NCBI GenBank assembly: GCA_000697055.1
Contig: JNDT01001125.1
Coordinates: forward strand, 1 to 64,000
DNA length: 64,000 nucleotides
Source: Saksenaea vasiformis B4078
Taxonomy: Eukaryota; Mucoromycota; Mucoromycetes; Mucorales; Saksenaeaceae
Direction of reading: 5' to 3'
Positions 1 through 10,090 of this stretch are shown here, piece by piece; position 1 is the first letter of the stretch, and the number at the start of each line of letters is the position of its first letter. A model generated the notes under the pieces. That model saw only the letters and a program-made list of their open reading frames with translations, was not told where the DNA came from and did no database searches. The translations under genes were made by a program, and so were the position numbers.

Positions 1-700
1 AAATTTGAACATATGCTTTGCTGTTTGAATACGTCTAACAAATTATTTTTTGATCAACACGATCGAACACATTCTTCTCTATTCAAATACGAGTAAGCGT
101 GCTATTTTCTACCAATAAGTTCGAATATGACTTTTTTCTCCATTAATATAGTTGAATTCCAGGTATTGTATATCAAATTCATATATTAATTTGTGGAGTG
201 CTGTAGAGCACAGGCCATAACTTGGCTCTCGGGCAAAAACTTTTTGTTCAGTGGGTACCTAATATAGGATCTGTGCTAGAAGCGGCAGATCAAAGTACCA
301 TCTGTGCTTAAAAAAGGTTTTTGCCCGAGTCAATTCTCTTGAAAAGTCTCACGCTGAGAGTCCATGAGCCAAATTTACTTCATCTCAGCAAGAATCTCAG
401 ATGGCCCCATGAAAGAACTGTAGAATAAGGAACCAGTCTTTTTGAACATGGCTGGCGGAGGGCAACTCATTGCATTGAGCACTTTCGCCGCCCCCTTTGT
501 TGAGGCTTGCTCAGATAACAAAAGCAAACGCCGACTAAACCTCCCCGCCACTACGCGGTATGTGTACAGATTTTTCCTGATGATCTGTAGCCGAGCGATT
601 TTCTTCAACAGGAGGGCTCTTTTTCTACCTGTAATCTGCCACATTCATTTCCATGCCGTGATAGCAAGCTATTTATAAATAATATATACATGAACACTGG

Positions 701-952
701 CGGATGTTCAGAAATTTCGTAAACGCGAAATCATTTTCCCGATTCGAAAGATTAGGAACAAATATGCAATGTCCGAGCAACACCCAGTGTTCTAAGAAAT
801 ACGATCTGCTGCAGTATGACAGCACGAACGTTTCTAAAAGAAAATATACTCATTTTATTTAGGAAAAGCCCTTTGGAAGAGATGATGCACAATGCGCCAA
901 TACGCAGCATTCACTCAACTTTGAACATTCCGGAAGACACAACCATCCTCCC
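701..952 (+). repeat. Dispersed repeat, copy 1
   Basis: This segment aligns by eye over about 250 bp with 20398-20667 in the same orientation. Shared blocks include ATTCTAAGAAAT, CATTTTATTTAG and CGCAGCATTCA, with many substitutions and small indels between them. Both copies hold a partly open minus-strand frame beginning Met-Leu-Arg, but neither is convincing as a gene. Copy 2 abuts the DDE half of a broken transposon, so the repeat is probably transposon-derived; that origin is inferred. Confidence 0.7.
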
Positions 953-1300
953 TCATCAATGCTTACTAGACAGACTTCTTCTCCAGAAAGAAACCGTAAC
1001 TTGCTCAATTAACATTACTTTGCAATGTAAAGCGACCGATAGCGCGATGCTTGATTATCCCTTTTCCATTTGCGCTCGGCTTGCATGAGCTGGACGCCGT
1101 TATTCGACCATCACTTCATGAACGTCATCATGAATTTATCATCGAATGAGTATGTAACACCAAACAACTCCAAGAATCATGTTTGCCGTGACCTCGGCAT
1201 GCTCATAGACGCCATCATTGGATGGATCGTATGGTAGAAATGCTTCGTTCAAAAATTGAACAACCATCGGCGTGGTAAACTGTTTCAAACTGACGTTTAT

Positions 1301-1605
1301 GGTATCTTTCGGGCATGGAAGTCGATGTACTTGATCATTATGCGTCATGCGGCATTAGCTGCCGCTGCTGGCTCTGGCGCAGAAGCTGATAGTTATTGAT
1401 GGAAGCGGAAGGGATTGCTACGTATTTTAGGAACAGAAATCAAAGAGAAGTCTCGTGCGATTTTATGGTATCTTTCGGCATGGAAGCCGACATATTTGAT
1501 TGTAATATGTCACATGTAGTATTGGTCGCTGGTGACTCTGGAGCAGAAGCTGGCAGGTACCGATGGAAATGGAGCGGATTACTGCGGATCCTAGGAAGAG
1601 AAACT
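1301..1605. repeat. Diverged tandem duplication, period about 166 bp
   Basis: Two adjacent units, about 1301-1440 and 1467-1605, start with GGTATCTTTCGG, share a GGCATGGAAG block and CAGAAGCTG, and end with TAGGAA(C/G)AGAAA. Substitutions and short indels separate them, so the duplication is old. No protein is recognisable in either unit. Confidence 0.7.
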
Positions 1606-1840
1606 AAAAAGGGTTCCGTAGGATTTCCAAGTAACAAAGATCGACATTGCCAAGGTCATCAATCTTTTTCAACAGCCAGGTAGCATTCTCCTTGCAGAGT
1701 CAACGATGATGTAGTAACGTCTAAAGTATCTGGAACGAATCGAGTGTCAAAAGACCACTTTTTATTTTTCATATTCATGCTATATTTTTATATGGGTCAC
1801 CAAACGTTGTGCCCGTATTGTGAACGTTACACGACCTGAG

Positions 1841-1900
1841 AACAAAGGTCCGTCTATCTGGGACAAAGTCCGCTTATTTGGGACAAAGTCCGTCTATCTG
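1841..1900. repeat. 20-bp tandem repeat, three units
   Basis: Three consecutive 20-bp units (1841-1860, 1861-1880, 1881-1900) follow the pattern (G/A)ACAAAG(G/T)CCG(T/C)(C/T)TAT(C/T)TGG with only a few mismatches. A degenerate continuation, GGAGCAAAGC, follows after a gap. Confidence 0.8.
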
Positions 1901-2642
1901 GTAGCCACCTGGAGCAAAGCCTCTGACACCGTGTATTGTCCAATTAAGCGTTCAATGGTCTTTCTTCCCTTGCTGCATTCTTAAGGAGAAAATGCCGCAG
2001 TGTTCATGTATAGATATTTTGTTATGAAGCATGAAAGTGAATGTGACGGATCCCAGGTAGGAAAGAACCTTCTTGTCGAAGTAGAAAATAAAACTGGCCG
2101 CCAGCACGCGGTACGTGTATTACGTACAGCGAAACTATGTCCCTCCTAACGGAGCAGCCTCTCTATGGCGCGGCTGATTAACTACATGCAGCTACTTGTT
2201 ACTCAACTCATGCGATCTTAACTTTGTGCCGTCGGGGAAAGAAAAGACGGAAAGCCACATGGTGTAAACACTTTCAAGCTGCAATTAAAACAACTTACAT
2301 CCAATTCAAATTGCTGGTGGTCAATGGGAGGAGCAGAAAACAGAAGGAGTCTTGCCTTTTTTTTTTTTACTTTCTTTGTTTTTACTGCATGCACTAGAGC
2401 GACTCTAAAGCCGCCTTTCGCGGCTTGCATCTTCTTCCCCCCCTGGGCTACGGAAAAAGAAAACAGAGAATTTATGTTTTGGGGAGCTAATTCAGTTTTA
2501 GAGAAAGAAAAAGTTTCAAGTTCCGAGTGTTAGTAAGCAAGGTGTGTGAAGGGGGTCCCTTCATCGCCATGGAAGCACCATGGCTACCCCACCAATCACA
2601 GCGCAACTAGGTTTTCATCAAGCGCCATCAGTACACGGGTCC

Positions 2643-2663
2643 CACACACACACACACACACAC
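2643..2663. repeat. (CA)n microsatellite
   Basis: Ten uninterrupted CA dinucleotides plus one extra C. Confidence 0.9.
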
Positions 2664-2912
2664 GCTTGATCATGGGCGGTCATTGAATTTCATATGTCCA
2701 CGTTCTGTGAAACAGAAAACAATTCTTATATATTTTTTTTGGGTTTTGAATTATGGGGATGTGTTTGCGTAGAGAAACAGAGATAAATGCGGAATAAAGA
2801 TAAAAGAAACAAAGAAAAAAAAATAGAGCTGGAACCGGTCCAGTATGATAAGTTACGACGAGATGGAATGGGGGTTTTACACAAAATGACAAAAAGATAA
2901 AAAGAGGGATTT

Positions 2913-3349
2913 TTAAGCAGCAGCACATAGTGGGGGAGAAGTTGCCCACCAATTTTCAGATTGCTCACGATAAGCAGTGGTCATGTCTTGTTTAGGCATG
3001 ACATCGACCCAGGTTTGACATTGCCAATCATTTTTTCTTCTTGTTTTGCGAACCAGCGCGGAAAAGGTGTCAGAAAGACTACTACGTTTGGCACGTCGAT
3101 CTAACAATGTGGGGTTAGGGGGAGGGTTGCTTTTCATTGATGTAGAATTTTTTTCTTGTTTTCTATCTTACCAGTTGTATGAAAGATGGGGTCAGAGTGT
3201 CTTCGTCGACGTCGAGAAGAAGAAGTAGTATTATGCTGAGAAAGAGGTCGTGACCCACAGAAGGATCGTGTTGGCCGTAATGATTTGGTTGATTCTTGGT
3301 TTGTGGTGAAGATGCGTGAGAATGTTTGGAAAAGTTTGTTCTGATTCAT
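2913..3349 (-). CDS. Small two-exon orphan protein (121 aa)
   Basis: I do not recognise this protein. Two exons (3172-3349, 3100-2913) join across a 71-bp intron with donor GTAAGA, a CCTAACC branch site and acceptor TTAG; both junctions are phase 1 and the joined frame is open. The product is rich in Ser, Arg and Thr, with an Arg run (residues about 46-50) and a Lys/Arg-rich stretch after the junction. It ends in a Trp-containing tail closing with three Ala. No signal peptide or membrane segment is evident. The good intron is the main argument that the gene is real; the unspliced halves alone would not convince. Function unknown. Confidence 0.5.
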
Positions 3350-3610
3350 AGCTGAAGATTAAGGATTGGTAAATGTGTGATTATGTGGAATGAGTGTGAC
3401 AAAAGAGAAAAGGGGAAGTGTATGTTTGCTGGATGGATATGTGTGTTATAGTTTAGTGGTGAGAAACACTGCTTTATTTATATCAGAAAATAAGAAAAAA
3501 AAAAAGAAGGATAGGTTCTGGCCCTTTCTTGCTTTTTTCAAACTCCACAGGCATTTTGTCTTTTGCACGTGGAGAGGATCAACGGGGAGGGGTACCCGAT
3601 CGATCAAAGG

Positions 3611-4090
3611 TTAATTCCGACTGACTTTATATGAATGGTACCGGCGTCGGTTTTGATCAGAGGGTATCACTTCCTCTAAAGGATATCTCTTGGCTACTTT
3701 CTGCTTTTTGTTGGAAGAAGTGTTGCCTATGTTTTCATTATTTCTTCTTCTTCTTTTCTGACCTCCCTCTTCATGACGATCTTCTTCTTCTTCTTCTTCT
3801 TCTTTTATTCTTTTTTCTTCGTGGCGTTCCTTCATCCAACCCATAAGTACGCTTTCAATCTCCTCCTCCTCCTCCTCTTCTTCTTCCTCCTCCTCCTCCA
3901 TCTCCGTCTCCCTCCCCTCGTTCTCTTCATTCTCCTCTTCGATCATCTCGTCTTCTTCTTCTTCTTCTTCCCATGTATCGTCCAGAAAGGATCGTTCAGA
4001 GGGTATGCACCAATCCAAGATGGATTCAGAAGGCGATAGTTCAATATGCATCATTGCTTCTTCATCGTGTTGTTCTTCTTCATGGTTCAT
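3611..4090 (-). CDS. Glu-rich acidic protein with basic C-terminus (159 aa)
   Basis: Single-exon frame. I start it at the ATG at 4090, because the longer frame from 4174 would begin with a Phe/Leu run encoded by a T-rich tract. The N-terminal part has conventional composition (motif SESILDWC, then SERSFLDDTW). Three poly-Glu blocks follow, encoded by GAA/GAG repeats, then a basic segment (KRRRRNNEN, NKKQKVAKR) that could be a nuclear localisation signal. The family is unknown. Acidic-then-basic composition resembles chromatin-associated or nucleolar proteins, but that is inference. The gene lies 133 bp downstream of the uL2m stop on the same strand. The complementary plus-strand frames are (CTT/CTC)n shadows. 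Confidence 0.5.
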   Translation of the reverse strand: MNHEEEQHDEEAMMHIELSPSESILDWCIPSERSFLDDTWEEEEEEDEMIEEENEENEGRETEMEEEEEEEEEEEEEIESVLMGWMKERHEEKRIKEEEEEEEDRHEEGGQKRRRRNNENIGNTSSNKKQKVAKRYPLEEVIPSDQNRRRYHSYKVSRN

Positions 4091-4223
4091 GATAAATAAT
4101 AAGAATAAGAAGAAAAAAGAAGAAGAAGAAGAAATTAAGTTATTTTTCTCTCTTTTTTTTAAAGGATCATGCATTCATTTTTTTTTCTTTTTTTGTGTAC
4201 ACAGAAGAAAAATAAGTATCTAT

Positions 4224-5303
4224 CTATCGTCTAGGTCTTGGTTTGACAACAAACTGGTTGGGTGTCTTTCTTGTCTTTCCACCCTTAGCCAGTACACCCC
4301 ATGGTGATCTAGGGTCTTTGTTACCCTTTGATTTACCACGACCACCACCGTGAGGATGGTCACATGCGTTCATGGCCATACCACGAACAGTTGGTCGGAT
4401 ACCAAGCCATCGTGAACGACCAGCTTTTCCCAACATTTCGTGCTGATGATCAGGGTTACTGGCGGCTCCAATTGTAGCACAGGCATCCACAGGCACAAGT
4501 CGGACTTCTCCACTAGAAAGACGCACCTGAGCGTAACCCGTTTCACCCGTTTGAATTAATTGTGCATAAGTGCCGGCTGCTCGCGCCATGATGGCAGGTC
4601 CATTACGTTTCAATCCAATATTATGTAAAATGGTACCGACAGGGATCATCTTGAGTGGCAAACAGTTACCGACATCCAGAACTGCTCCATGCTCTACTTG
4701 GCTGCTCGCTTCACGATAGCTTGTCACCTTGTCTCCTGGCTTCAAACCCTGTGGCGCAACAATATAACTCAGTTTCTTTGTCTTGTCGTGTTCCAACAAT
4801 GCAATCCATGCTGTTCTTCCTGGGTCGTGTTCCAATCGCAAGACGGTCTGTGCACCAGGTTCTGAACGATGCCAGTCGATCAAACGAATACGACGTTTAT
4901 GTCCACCACCACGATGACGAATGGTAATGCGACCTGTGTTGTTACGACCACCTGTGCTACGTTTTGCCATGGTCAAACGTCGGACAGCTTTGCCTTTGTA
5001 GAGATGATCGCGAGGTACCCGCTTCAACCAACGTTTACCGGGCGTTGTTGGTTTTTTCGTCTTGAACTGCGAGGAAGGGGCTGAAATGGATTCAGCGGCA
5101 CCCGTGAGCATGCCCTGTGTGCTGTAACCAGTAATGTACGAAGGACCCAAATCTTCCTTTGCAATATTGACAGCCTTGGTCGCGGCGAAACGTTGCTGTG
5201 GCAGACGAAGTGGTGTTGCTTTTGTCCAGTTCGTAAATAACGGGGCCGGTACCGTACGTGTACGGCTTTGTTGCTGAAGCAGTCGTACCCCGAGTCGCAA
5301 CAT
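4224..5303 (-). CDS. RML2: Mitochondrial large-subunit ribosomal protein uL2m
   Basis: Mitochondrial homologue of bacterial L2, a component of the mitoribosome large subunit close to the peptidyl-transferase centre. It is an intronless frame of 359 aa. Residues 1 to about 45 form an Arg-rich, acid-poor presequence typical of mitochondrial import. The L2 core follows: the N-terminal RNA-binding part with GRITIRHRGGGHKRR, the central SH3-like barrel, then the C-terminal signature MAMNACDHPHGGGRGKSKG, which contains the highly conserved His of L2 proteins. Length and domain order fit fungal Rml2. Nothing is missing. Confidence 0.97.
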   Translation of the reverse strand: MLRLGVRLLQQQSRTRTVPAPLFTNWTKATPLRLPQQRFAATKAVNIAKEDLGPSYITGYSTQGMLTGAAESISAPSSQFKTKKPTTPGKRWLKRVPRDHLYKGKAVRRLTMAKRSTGGRNNTGRITIRHRGGGHKRRIRLIDWHRSEPGAQTVLRLEHDPGRTAWIALLEHDKTKKLSYIVAPQGLKPGDKVTSYREASSQVEHGAVLDVGNCLPLKMIPVGTILHNIGLKRNGPAIMARAAGTYAQLIQTGETGYAQVRLSSGEVRLVPVDACATIGAASNPDHQHEMLGKAGRSRWLGIRPTVRGMAMNACDHPHGGGRGKSKGNKDPRSPWGVLAKGGKTRKTPNQFVVKPRPRR

Positions 5304-6375
5304 GAAGCCGAAGGGAACAAATTCTCTCTTGTCAACCTTCCCTAGTCTTTTCCCCTATTTACTTCACCAACCGGTGGACTGTCTTTTCACGATTTGATGA
5401 CGTATCTATGATGATTAACAAACAACATTTCGAACGTTTTCCGGCCCCGACCCACTGGAGTTACACAATTGTGGACCACTGTAAAAACGCACGAGCCGTA
5501 TTATGCGTTATAACAAACGTTCTAGCCAGATATTAGCATGAAGTGCTTTCTTTATACCGAAGTCAAGGGTGGGGTTTAGGGTAGGTTTTAAGATAATCTG
5601 CTCTGCGCAACACCTATGAGCCATAAGAGCTCTGAATTTGCAATGGTTGGTAATCTGTTTTCTTACTGTTCATGATCATAATGCCTTGTGAATAGGTGTA
5701 CGATGTCTAGCTTACTCGATGGACCTAAAATTCCATGGCATATATCGAATGAAAGAACTGGGGACGTTTTGCATACCGCACGATCGCCACAACCTTGACG
5801 TCTTGATATCTACGTTTGAAGTCATGTCCTTGTTACAGGTATTCAATGAGACTTCAAGCAGCAATTTCAACTCCAACTAATACATTTATTACTGTCAAGA
5901 AAATTGTACTTAAATCGGCCAAACTATGCAAAGAATCGATCCGAATGGCTGAAATATCAAAGCGTGCAAGTATGATTCTCCCGTCGTTCGATTTCCCCCA
6001 TCCGTTTGGCAGATGAGCAGGTGTGTTATACCATAACGAATAGGAGACTGTATGTCAGCAACTCATATCTTATTTCAAAGGTTCGGAACGTGTTGCAGAA
6101 TGCACGAAAAAAGCGATATTGAGCGGGCGTCCCGCATGTTGAGATTTGTCCAAGAACAAGACATGAAATAATATCGGAACTGATCACTCCGACTTACGCA
6201 CCAACGCGTCCAATATACGTCCTATGCGCTCAATTTCGGACGGCAAAACGGATGGAAAACAGTTTTCTTAGGGGCCATAGGTGTTAACACAATTGTGGAT
6301 CATGCCCGTTTCTCATCCGCAAATAAAAAAAATGACACTTTCAGACTGTGATGATCAATAGCGGTTTTTTAAAGT
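5304..6375. other. Intergenic region, no gene seen
   Basis: About 1.07 kb between the uL2m start (minus) and the 3' end of the UFD1/TRAF gene (minus). It must contain the RML2 promoter. A short CAATTGTGGA(C/T)CA motif occurs at about 5467 and again at about 6291. I see no tRNA, convincing small frame or larger repeat. Confidence 0.5.
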
Positions 6376-8511
6376 TTACAGTTTTTTTCGTGGTGCATTC
6401 ATGTCGAGCCAATGTTTGGCGCGTTCTGTATCATTTGCTTCATTTTCTAGCGCTTTTACACACCAGCCTAAATGAAACCGATGATTACTATCCTTCTCTA
6501 GTGTTTCTGCTAATAATTTTCTCTGTGTGGTCTCTTTATCCACACATAAATGAAGTTCTACGTTGGGTTGCGGTTTACTCAGTTGACCTTGAATTGGCTG
6601 AACCATTGGAACCAGTTTGGTAGCGGCCGTCGTGGCATCCATGGTTTTACCAGAACCCGTGGCGCAGCACTATCGGTCTATTTATCAGCAAAATGGCAAA
6701 AAAGAAAAGAAAGAGAGAAACATCATTTTTTTTTACCTGGTTCTGACACCATGTTGTTCCACATCCCACGGTTAGCTGCGTATGCAATTTTCGGGCAACA
6801 CGTTGAATCAATTTAATGTTGGTTGGATCATCCTCTGTTGTCCAAAAAGGACCAAAACAGTACTGGCATAGACCTAGTCTGTTATTGGCCCGTGCACGAA
6901 CACAGTTTCTGTTTCCACATGGAGGAGGTAAAGTCTGATTCTGTCGTGCTATTTCATGTATTTTGGCATGGACCTGGATCTCTTTGATGGGTATCTGTCG
7001 TTTGCATTTTTGGCAGGTGATGGTTCTTGAACCGCAGTAACTTTCATGGTCATGTAAGCCCGCAAGACGATCACGGGGATTTGTTGCATTGCCACCCTGA
7101 GGTACTAGATTCTGCATAAATTTCATAAGCCAAAAATAAATATACATGTTTCTTTCTGGGCCCTCCTCCTCCTCTCCCCCCAAAAAAAAAATTCATATTT
7201 GGACGTACATGACAAAATCGGCAAGTAATTAACCGTTCAGGGCAGTGCGTGCGTCTGTGCTCAGCAAGATTGATGTAACTATCCGTGCTAAATTCAAGAC
7301 AGGTACACGTCTTTTGTTGATGAAAATAAAGCTCATGTTTATCTTTGTCCGTTATCGCGCCAACCACATCACATTGATTACAATGCCAATGGTCATTGAA
7401 ATCTTGACTGTTCTTTTTAAAGACTTGGCCGCATCCTTGCGGACATACAACGTTATTTCGCAAACAGAAACTTTCATGAAGGACGCGTGTACGTTCTGGC
7501 AACCATGCATGACAGTGGTTACACTGCGCAAGTCCATCTTTTTGTTCTTCCTTATCGTCGTCTTGTTGTTCAGTGATTGTCATTGTTGTTGTTGTTGTTG
7601 TTGATTGGTATGCTTTCCATGTAACGGTTGATTTTGTATAACCATGAATACCTACATAGACTGTGTCGGAGGTAGTAGATAGGGCGAGTTCTCTGTTGGG
7701 ATCGGATAATAAACTGCTCCATGTATGATTCTGTAATGTAGGCGATCGATCGGTTCCCACCACGAGATCTAGAGCAAGTTGTTTTTTTTTAATTTCTACG
7801 GACCGTTTTTATCCGTTTTTCCCCATTTTTACCTGCATTGCCTGATTCTACGGTAATACGGATTGTGATGTTTTGTTGTTCATGGATGACTAATGTCCAG
7901 TACTGATACTGATTTTCATCGATGTTTGCTGTCACAGGTTGATCAAGGGAAATAGGTTGTTTGGATGAGATCGTATTTAGGGTAGGTTCTCCAAAGGGTT
8001 CCAAGTCTACCTCCAGATCGGTGTCGGTAATGCATACAGCTTGTTCAGGTTTCAATTCAACTACGAGGAAAGAGTAATCACGCGAACCATAGCGACAGGC
8101 CAATAATTGTCCGGTGGTCAAGGTATTGTAATGAGAGCGTAAATGAGCTTCTAATGTTGCTCTGTAATCGGTAATATCGTTGTAATCTTGTGAAATGGGT
8201 CTTAGTCTAACCCAAGATCCTTTTGGAAGATCCTTGCGTTTGATGATAAGTCTGTGACCTTGCTTCAGATCCAAAGCATCCAACATCCAAGGTGGTAAAT
8301 GAACGGTTGTATTGGTTTCACCCGAGAATTCCTTGACACCTGCATGAAGTACAGCACCATTATGTGGATGGCGTAATTCAAAAGTCCATGGCGATGAATG
8401 TTGTTCAGTAGCTTGTAATAATTCTTCAAGAACAGAAGCAGGCAAGATAATTTTGTCACCACTATTTAGTGATGGGGCAGCTTCTACTACAAAAGACTTT
8501 GACCACAGCAT
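6376..8511 (-). CDS. UFD1-domain protein with TRAF-type zinc fingers (635 aa)
   Basis: Four exons: 8511-7833, 7768-7209, 7111-6737, 6669-6376; introns of 64, 97 and 67 bp, all frame-consistent. Residues 1 to about 220 are a UFD1-like domain (GDKIILPASVLEELL near the start; a GSRDYSFLVVELKP block). UFD1 domains bind ubiquitin and Cdc48/p97 partners. Residues about 309-600 carry many Cys/His pairs (CNHCH, CPQGCGQ, CGSRTITCQKCKR, CQYC) of TRAF-type zinc fingers. The order UFD1 then TRAF fingers matches the fungal and plant family that includes PRLI-interacting factor K, distinct from the canonical Ufd1 of the Cdc48-Npl4 complex. A role in ubiquitin-dependent protein handling is inferred. The start at 8511 gives LWSKSFVVE right before the domain; an in-frame ATG at 8577 would add a T-tract-encoded Phe-rich segment and is less likely. 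Confidence 0.85.
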
Positions 8512-9015
8512 AATAAATAAATTAAAGCAAAAAAAAAAATGTGTAGTAATATAAAAAGAAATTGGGTTCCAGAACACTCTTTTTTTTTTTCCGGGGACAG
8601 AAAGTGTTATTTAACACTCAGGGGAAAGATCATCCATTAACTGAATTAGGAGAATTGGGGGAGTTTAATGTCTATATTTCTTACCCGCGCAAATCCCTTG
8701 GTTTACCCGTTAACACATCAAATGGGTCTGGGCTAAGGTGTTATAGTAAAAATGTTAAAGTTATAGGTATTTCAATCTCATTGGACGCCGATATAAAGGA
8801 AGATCAAATACTTTATTTAGGCGCGATTTGGGTACCTCTTTCCTTTCTTCCTTCCTACTCCCTTTTTTTCTTTTTTCTTCCTTCCCTTCTTCTTCTTCTT
8901 CTTTCTTCTTCTTTTTTCTTTTTATTCTTTGTTTTCTTTTCTCTTTCTCTTTCTCTTTTTCTCCCTCTCTCTCTGTCTGTCTCTCTTCTTCCCTTTTTCT
9001 TTTTTATTTATTCTT
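8512..9015. promoter_or_regulatory. Divergent promoter with pyrimidine tract
   Basis: This 504-bp interval separates the starts of two divergent genes, the UFD1/TRAF gene (minus) and the response regulator (plus), so it must carry both promoters. From about 8839 to 9009 the plus strand is almost pure pyrimidine (CTT, TTC and CTCT runs), directly upstream of the response-regulator ATG. Similar CT-rich leaders precede the carrier and bZIP genes. Confidence 0.55.
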
Positions 9016-9659
9016 ATGGATTATTTTTCCTATATAACTCGAAGAGGTTCTACATCATCATTACCTGCAGATATAGAACATCAACAACAACAACAACAGC
9101 AACAACAACAACAGCAACGTAGACGCCGTAGACGGCGAAGATCCTCATCACGACCTACTTCAGTTATGTTATTACCACCATCTCCTTTATCACCAATGGG
9201 TCTTTTTGAAAAATTCAACGGTTATCGACTGTTACTGGTTGATGATAACCCAATCAATCTTCGGATTCTTTCCCGGTTGTTAAACAAACACTTTGCCGAT
9301 CGGATTGAGCAAATGGAACTGGTACATGATGGTTCCGAAGCATTAAGATTATTACGCCATCAAAGATTTGATCTTATATTAATGGACATTGATATGCCTA
9401 TACTGGATGGCATCGAGACAACACGTCGTATTCGCGCTTTAAATCACGAAAATGCAAATGTACCTATTGTCGCCGTAACCACCAATGATACATTGGATGA
9501 AAAACAATTATATACTGATATTGGCATGGTAAGTTCATGAATAATCTTCCTCTTTTTGACTGAACAATAAAAAACTGATAGAATGCATGTGTCAGTAAAC
9601 CAATCATACCAGATGAATTGAACAAAGTACTCTCTCAAGTCTTACCACTTCCTCCATGA
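9016..9659 (+). CDS. Single-domain response regulator receiver protein (196 aa)
   Basis: Two exons, 9016-9528 and 9582-9659, with a 53-bp intron (GTAAGT...GATAG, phase 0). The second exon supplies the conserved receiver end NACVSKPI; without splicing it would be lost. Residues 23-34 are poly-Gln and 35-42 poly-Arg. The receiver domain spans about 70-196, with acidic pair Asp76-Asp77, phospho-acceptor Asp124 in LILMDIDMP, the switch Thr in VAVTTND (about 156) and Lys177. It should take phosphate from a hybrid histidine kinase or His-phosphotransfer protein. There is no DNA-binding or kinase domain, so it is a stand-alone receiver comparable in layout to Candida Srr1; orthology is not claimed. 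I start at MDYFSYI; the upstream frame is only T-rich tract. Confidence 0.85.
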
Positions 9660-10090
9660 AACATCAACTCCAAATTCCCCAATCACCACTTTTCTTAACC
9701 TTTTCGTTACATATACATCTCTCTCTCTCTCTCTCTGTGTGTGTGTTTCTCTTTCTTCTTTCTTCTTTCTTCTTTGTTTCTTCCCCCCTTTTTTTCTTCT
9801 TCTTAATACCTTCTTTGTACATAGTTTTGTTTTTCCTTTGTCTTCTTAATGAAAGAAACATACCCCTCTCCCGTTGAAATCAAATACATCATTGATAAAT
9901 CACATGAATAAAGCAAAAAGAGGGAAAAGGAGAATAAAAAAATAAGGATAAAGAGACCAAACTATACACAGAAAGCACATGAGAAGTTGGAAGGAACCTG
10001 TCCCATGGTTTCAAGGTTTCTCGTGACACGATCATATTCTAACTCGTTATTTGTTGTTGTTGTTGTCGTTTTTCTTACTTCTTTTTTTTT
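9660..10090. other. Convergent intergenic region with microsatellite
   Basis: This 431-bp stretch lies between the stop codons of the response regulator (plus) and glutamate synthase (minus). It contains a (CT)n(GT)n microsatellite at about 9719-9747, pyrimidine-rich DNA to about 9840 and an AATAAA around 9907. The frames crossing it are low-complexity translations. Confidence 0.6.

Larger units (their letters stand above)
1..2912. other. Gene-poor, repeat-containing region
   Basis: No gene is convincing here. Open frames are short (under 100 codons), lack recognisable domains and are not linked by plausible introns. The stretch holds three repeat structures listed separately (a dispersed repeat at 701-952, a diverged tandem duplication at 1301-1605, a 20-bp tandem at 1841-1900) and a CA microsatellite. 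It looks like decayed mobile or intergenic DNA. Confidence 0.6.

Noticed and set aside
3631..4307. Plus-strand Leu/Phe-rich frames
   Set aside because: They are translations of the CTT/CTC complement of the poly-Glu gene on the minus strand and of T-tracts.
5565..5595. Telomere-like GGGTTTAGGGTAGG motif
   Set aside because: Only about one and a half units; no array, so no interstitial telomere claim.
8828..9037. Ser/Phe/Leu-rich plus frame before the response regulator
   Set aside because: Pure low-complexity pyrimidine tract; it reads as leader or promoter DNA, not protein.
9656..9877. Signal-peptide-like Leu/Ser/Phe frame
   Set aside because: Encoded by CT/GT microsatellite and T-rich DNA in a convergent 3' region.
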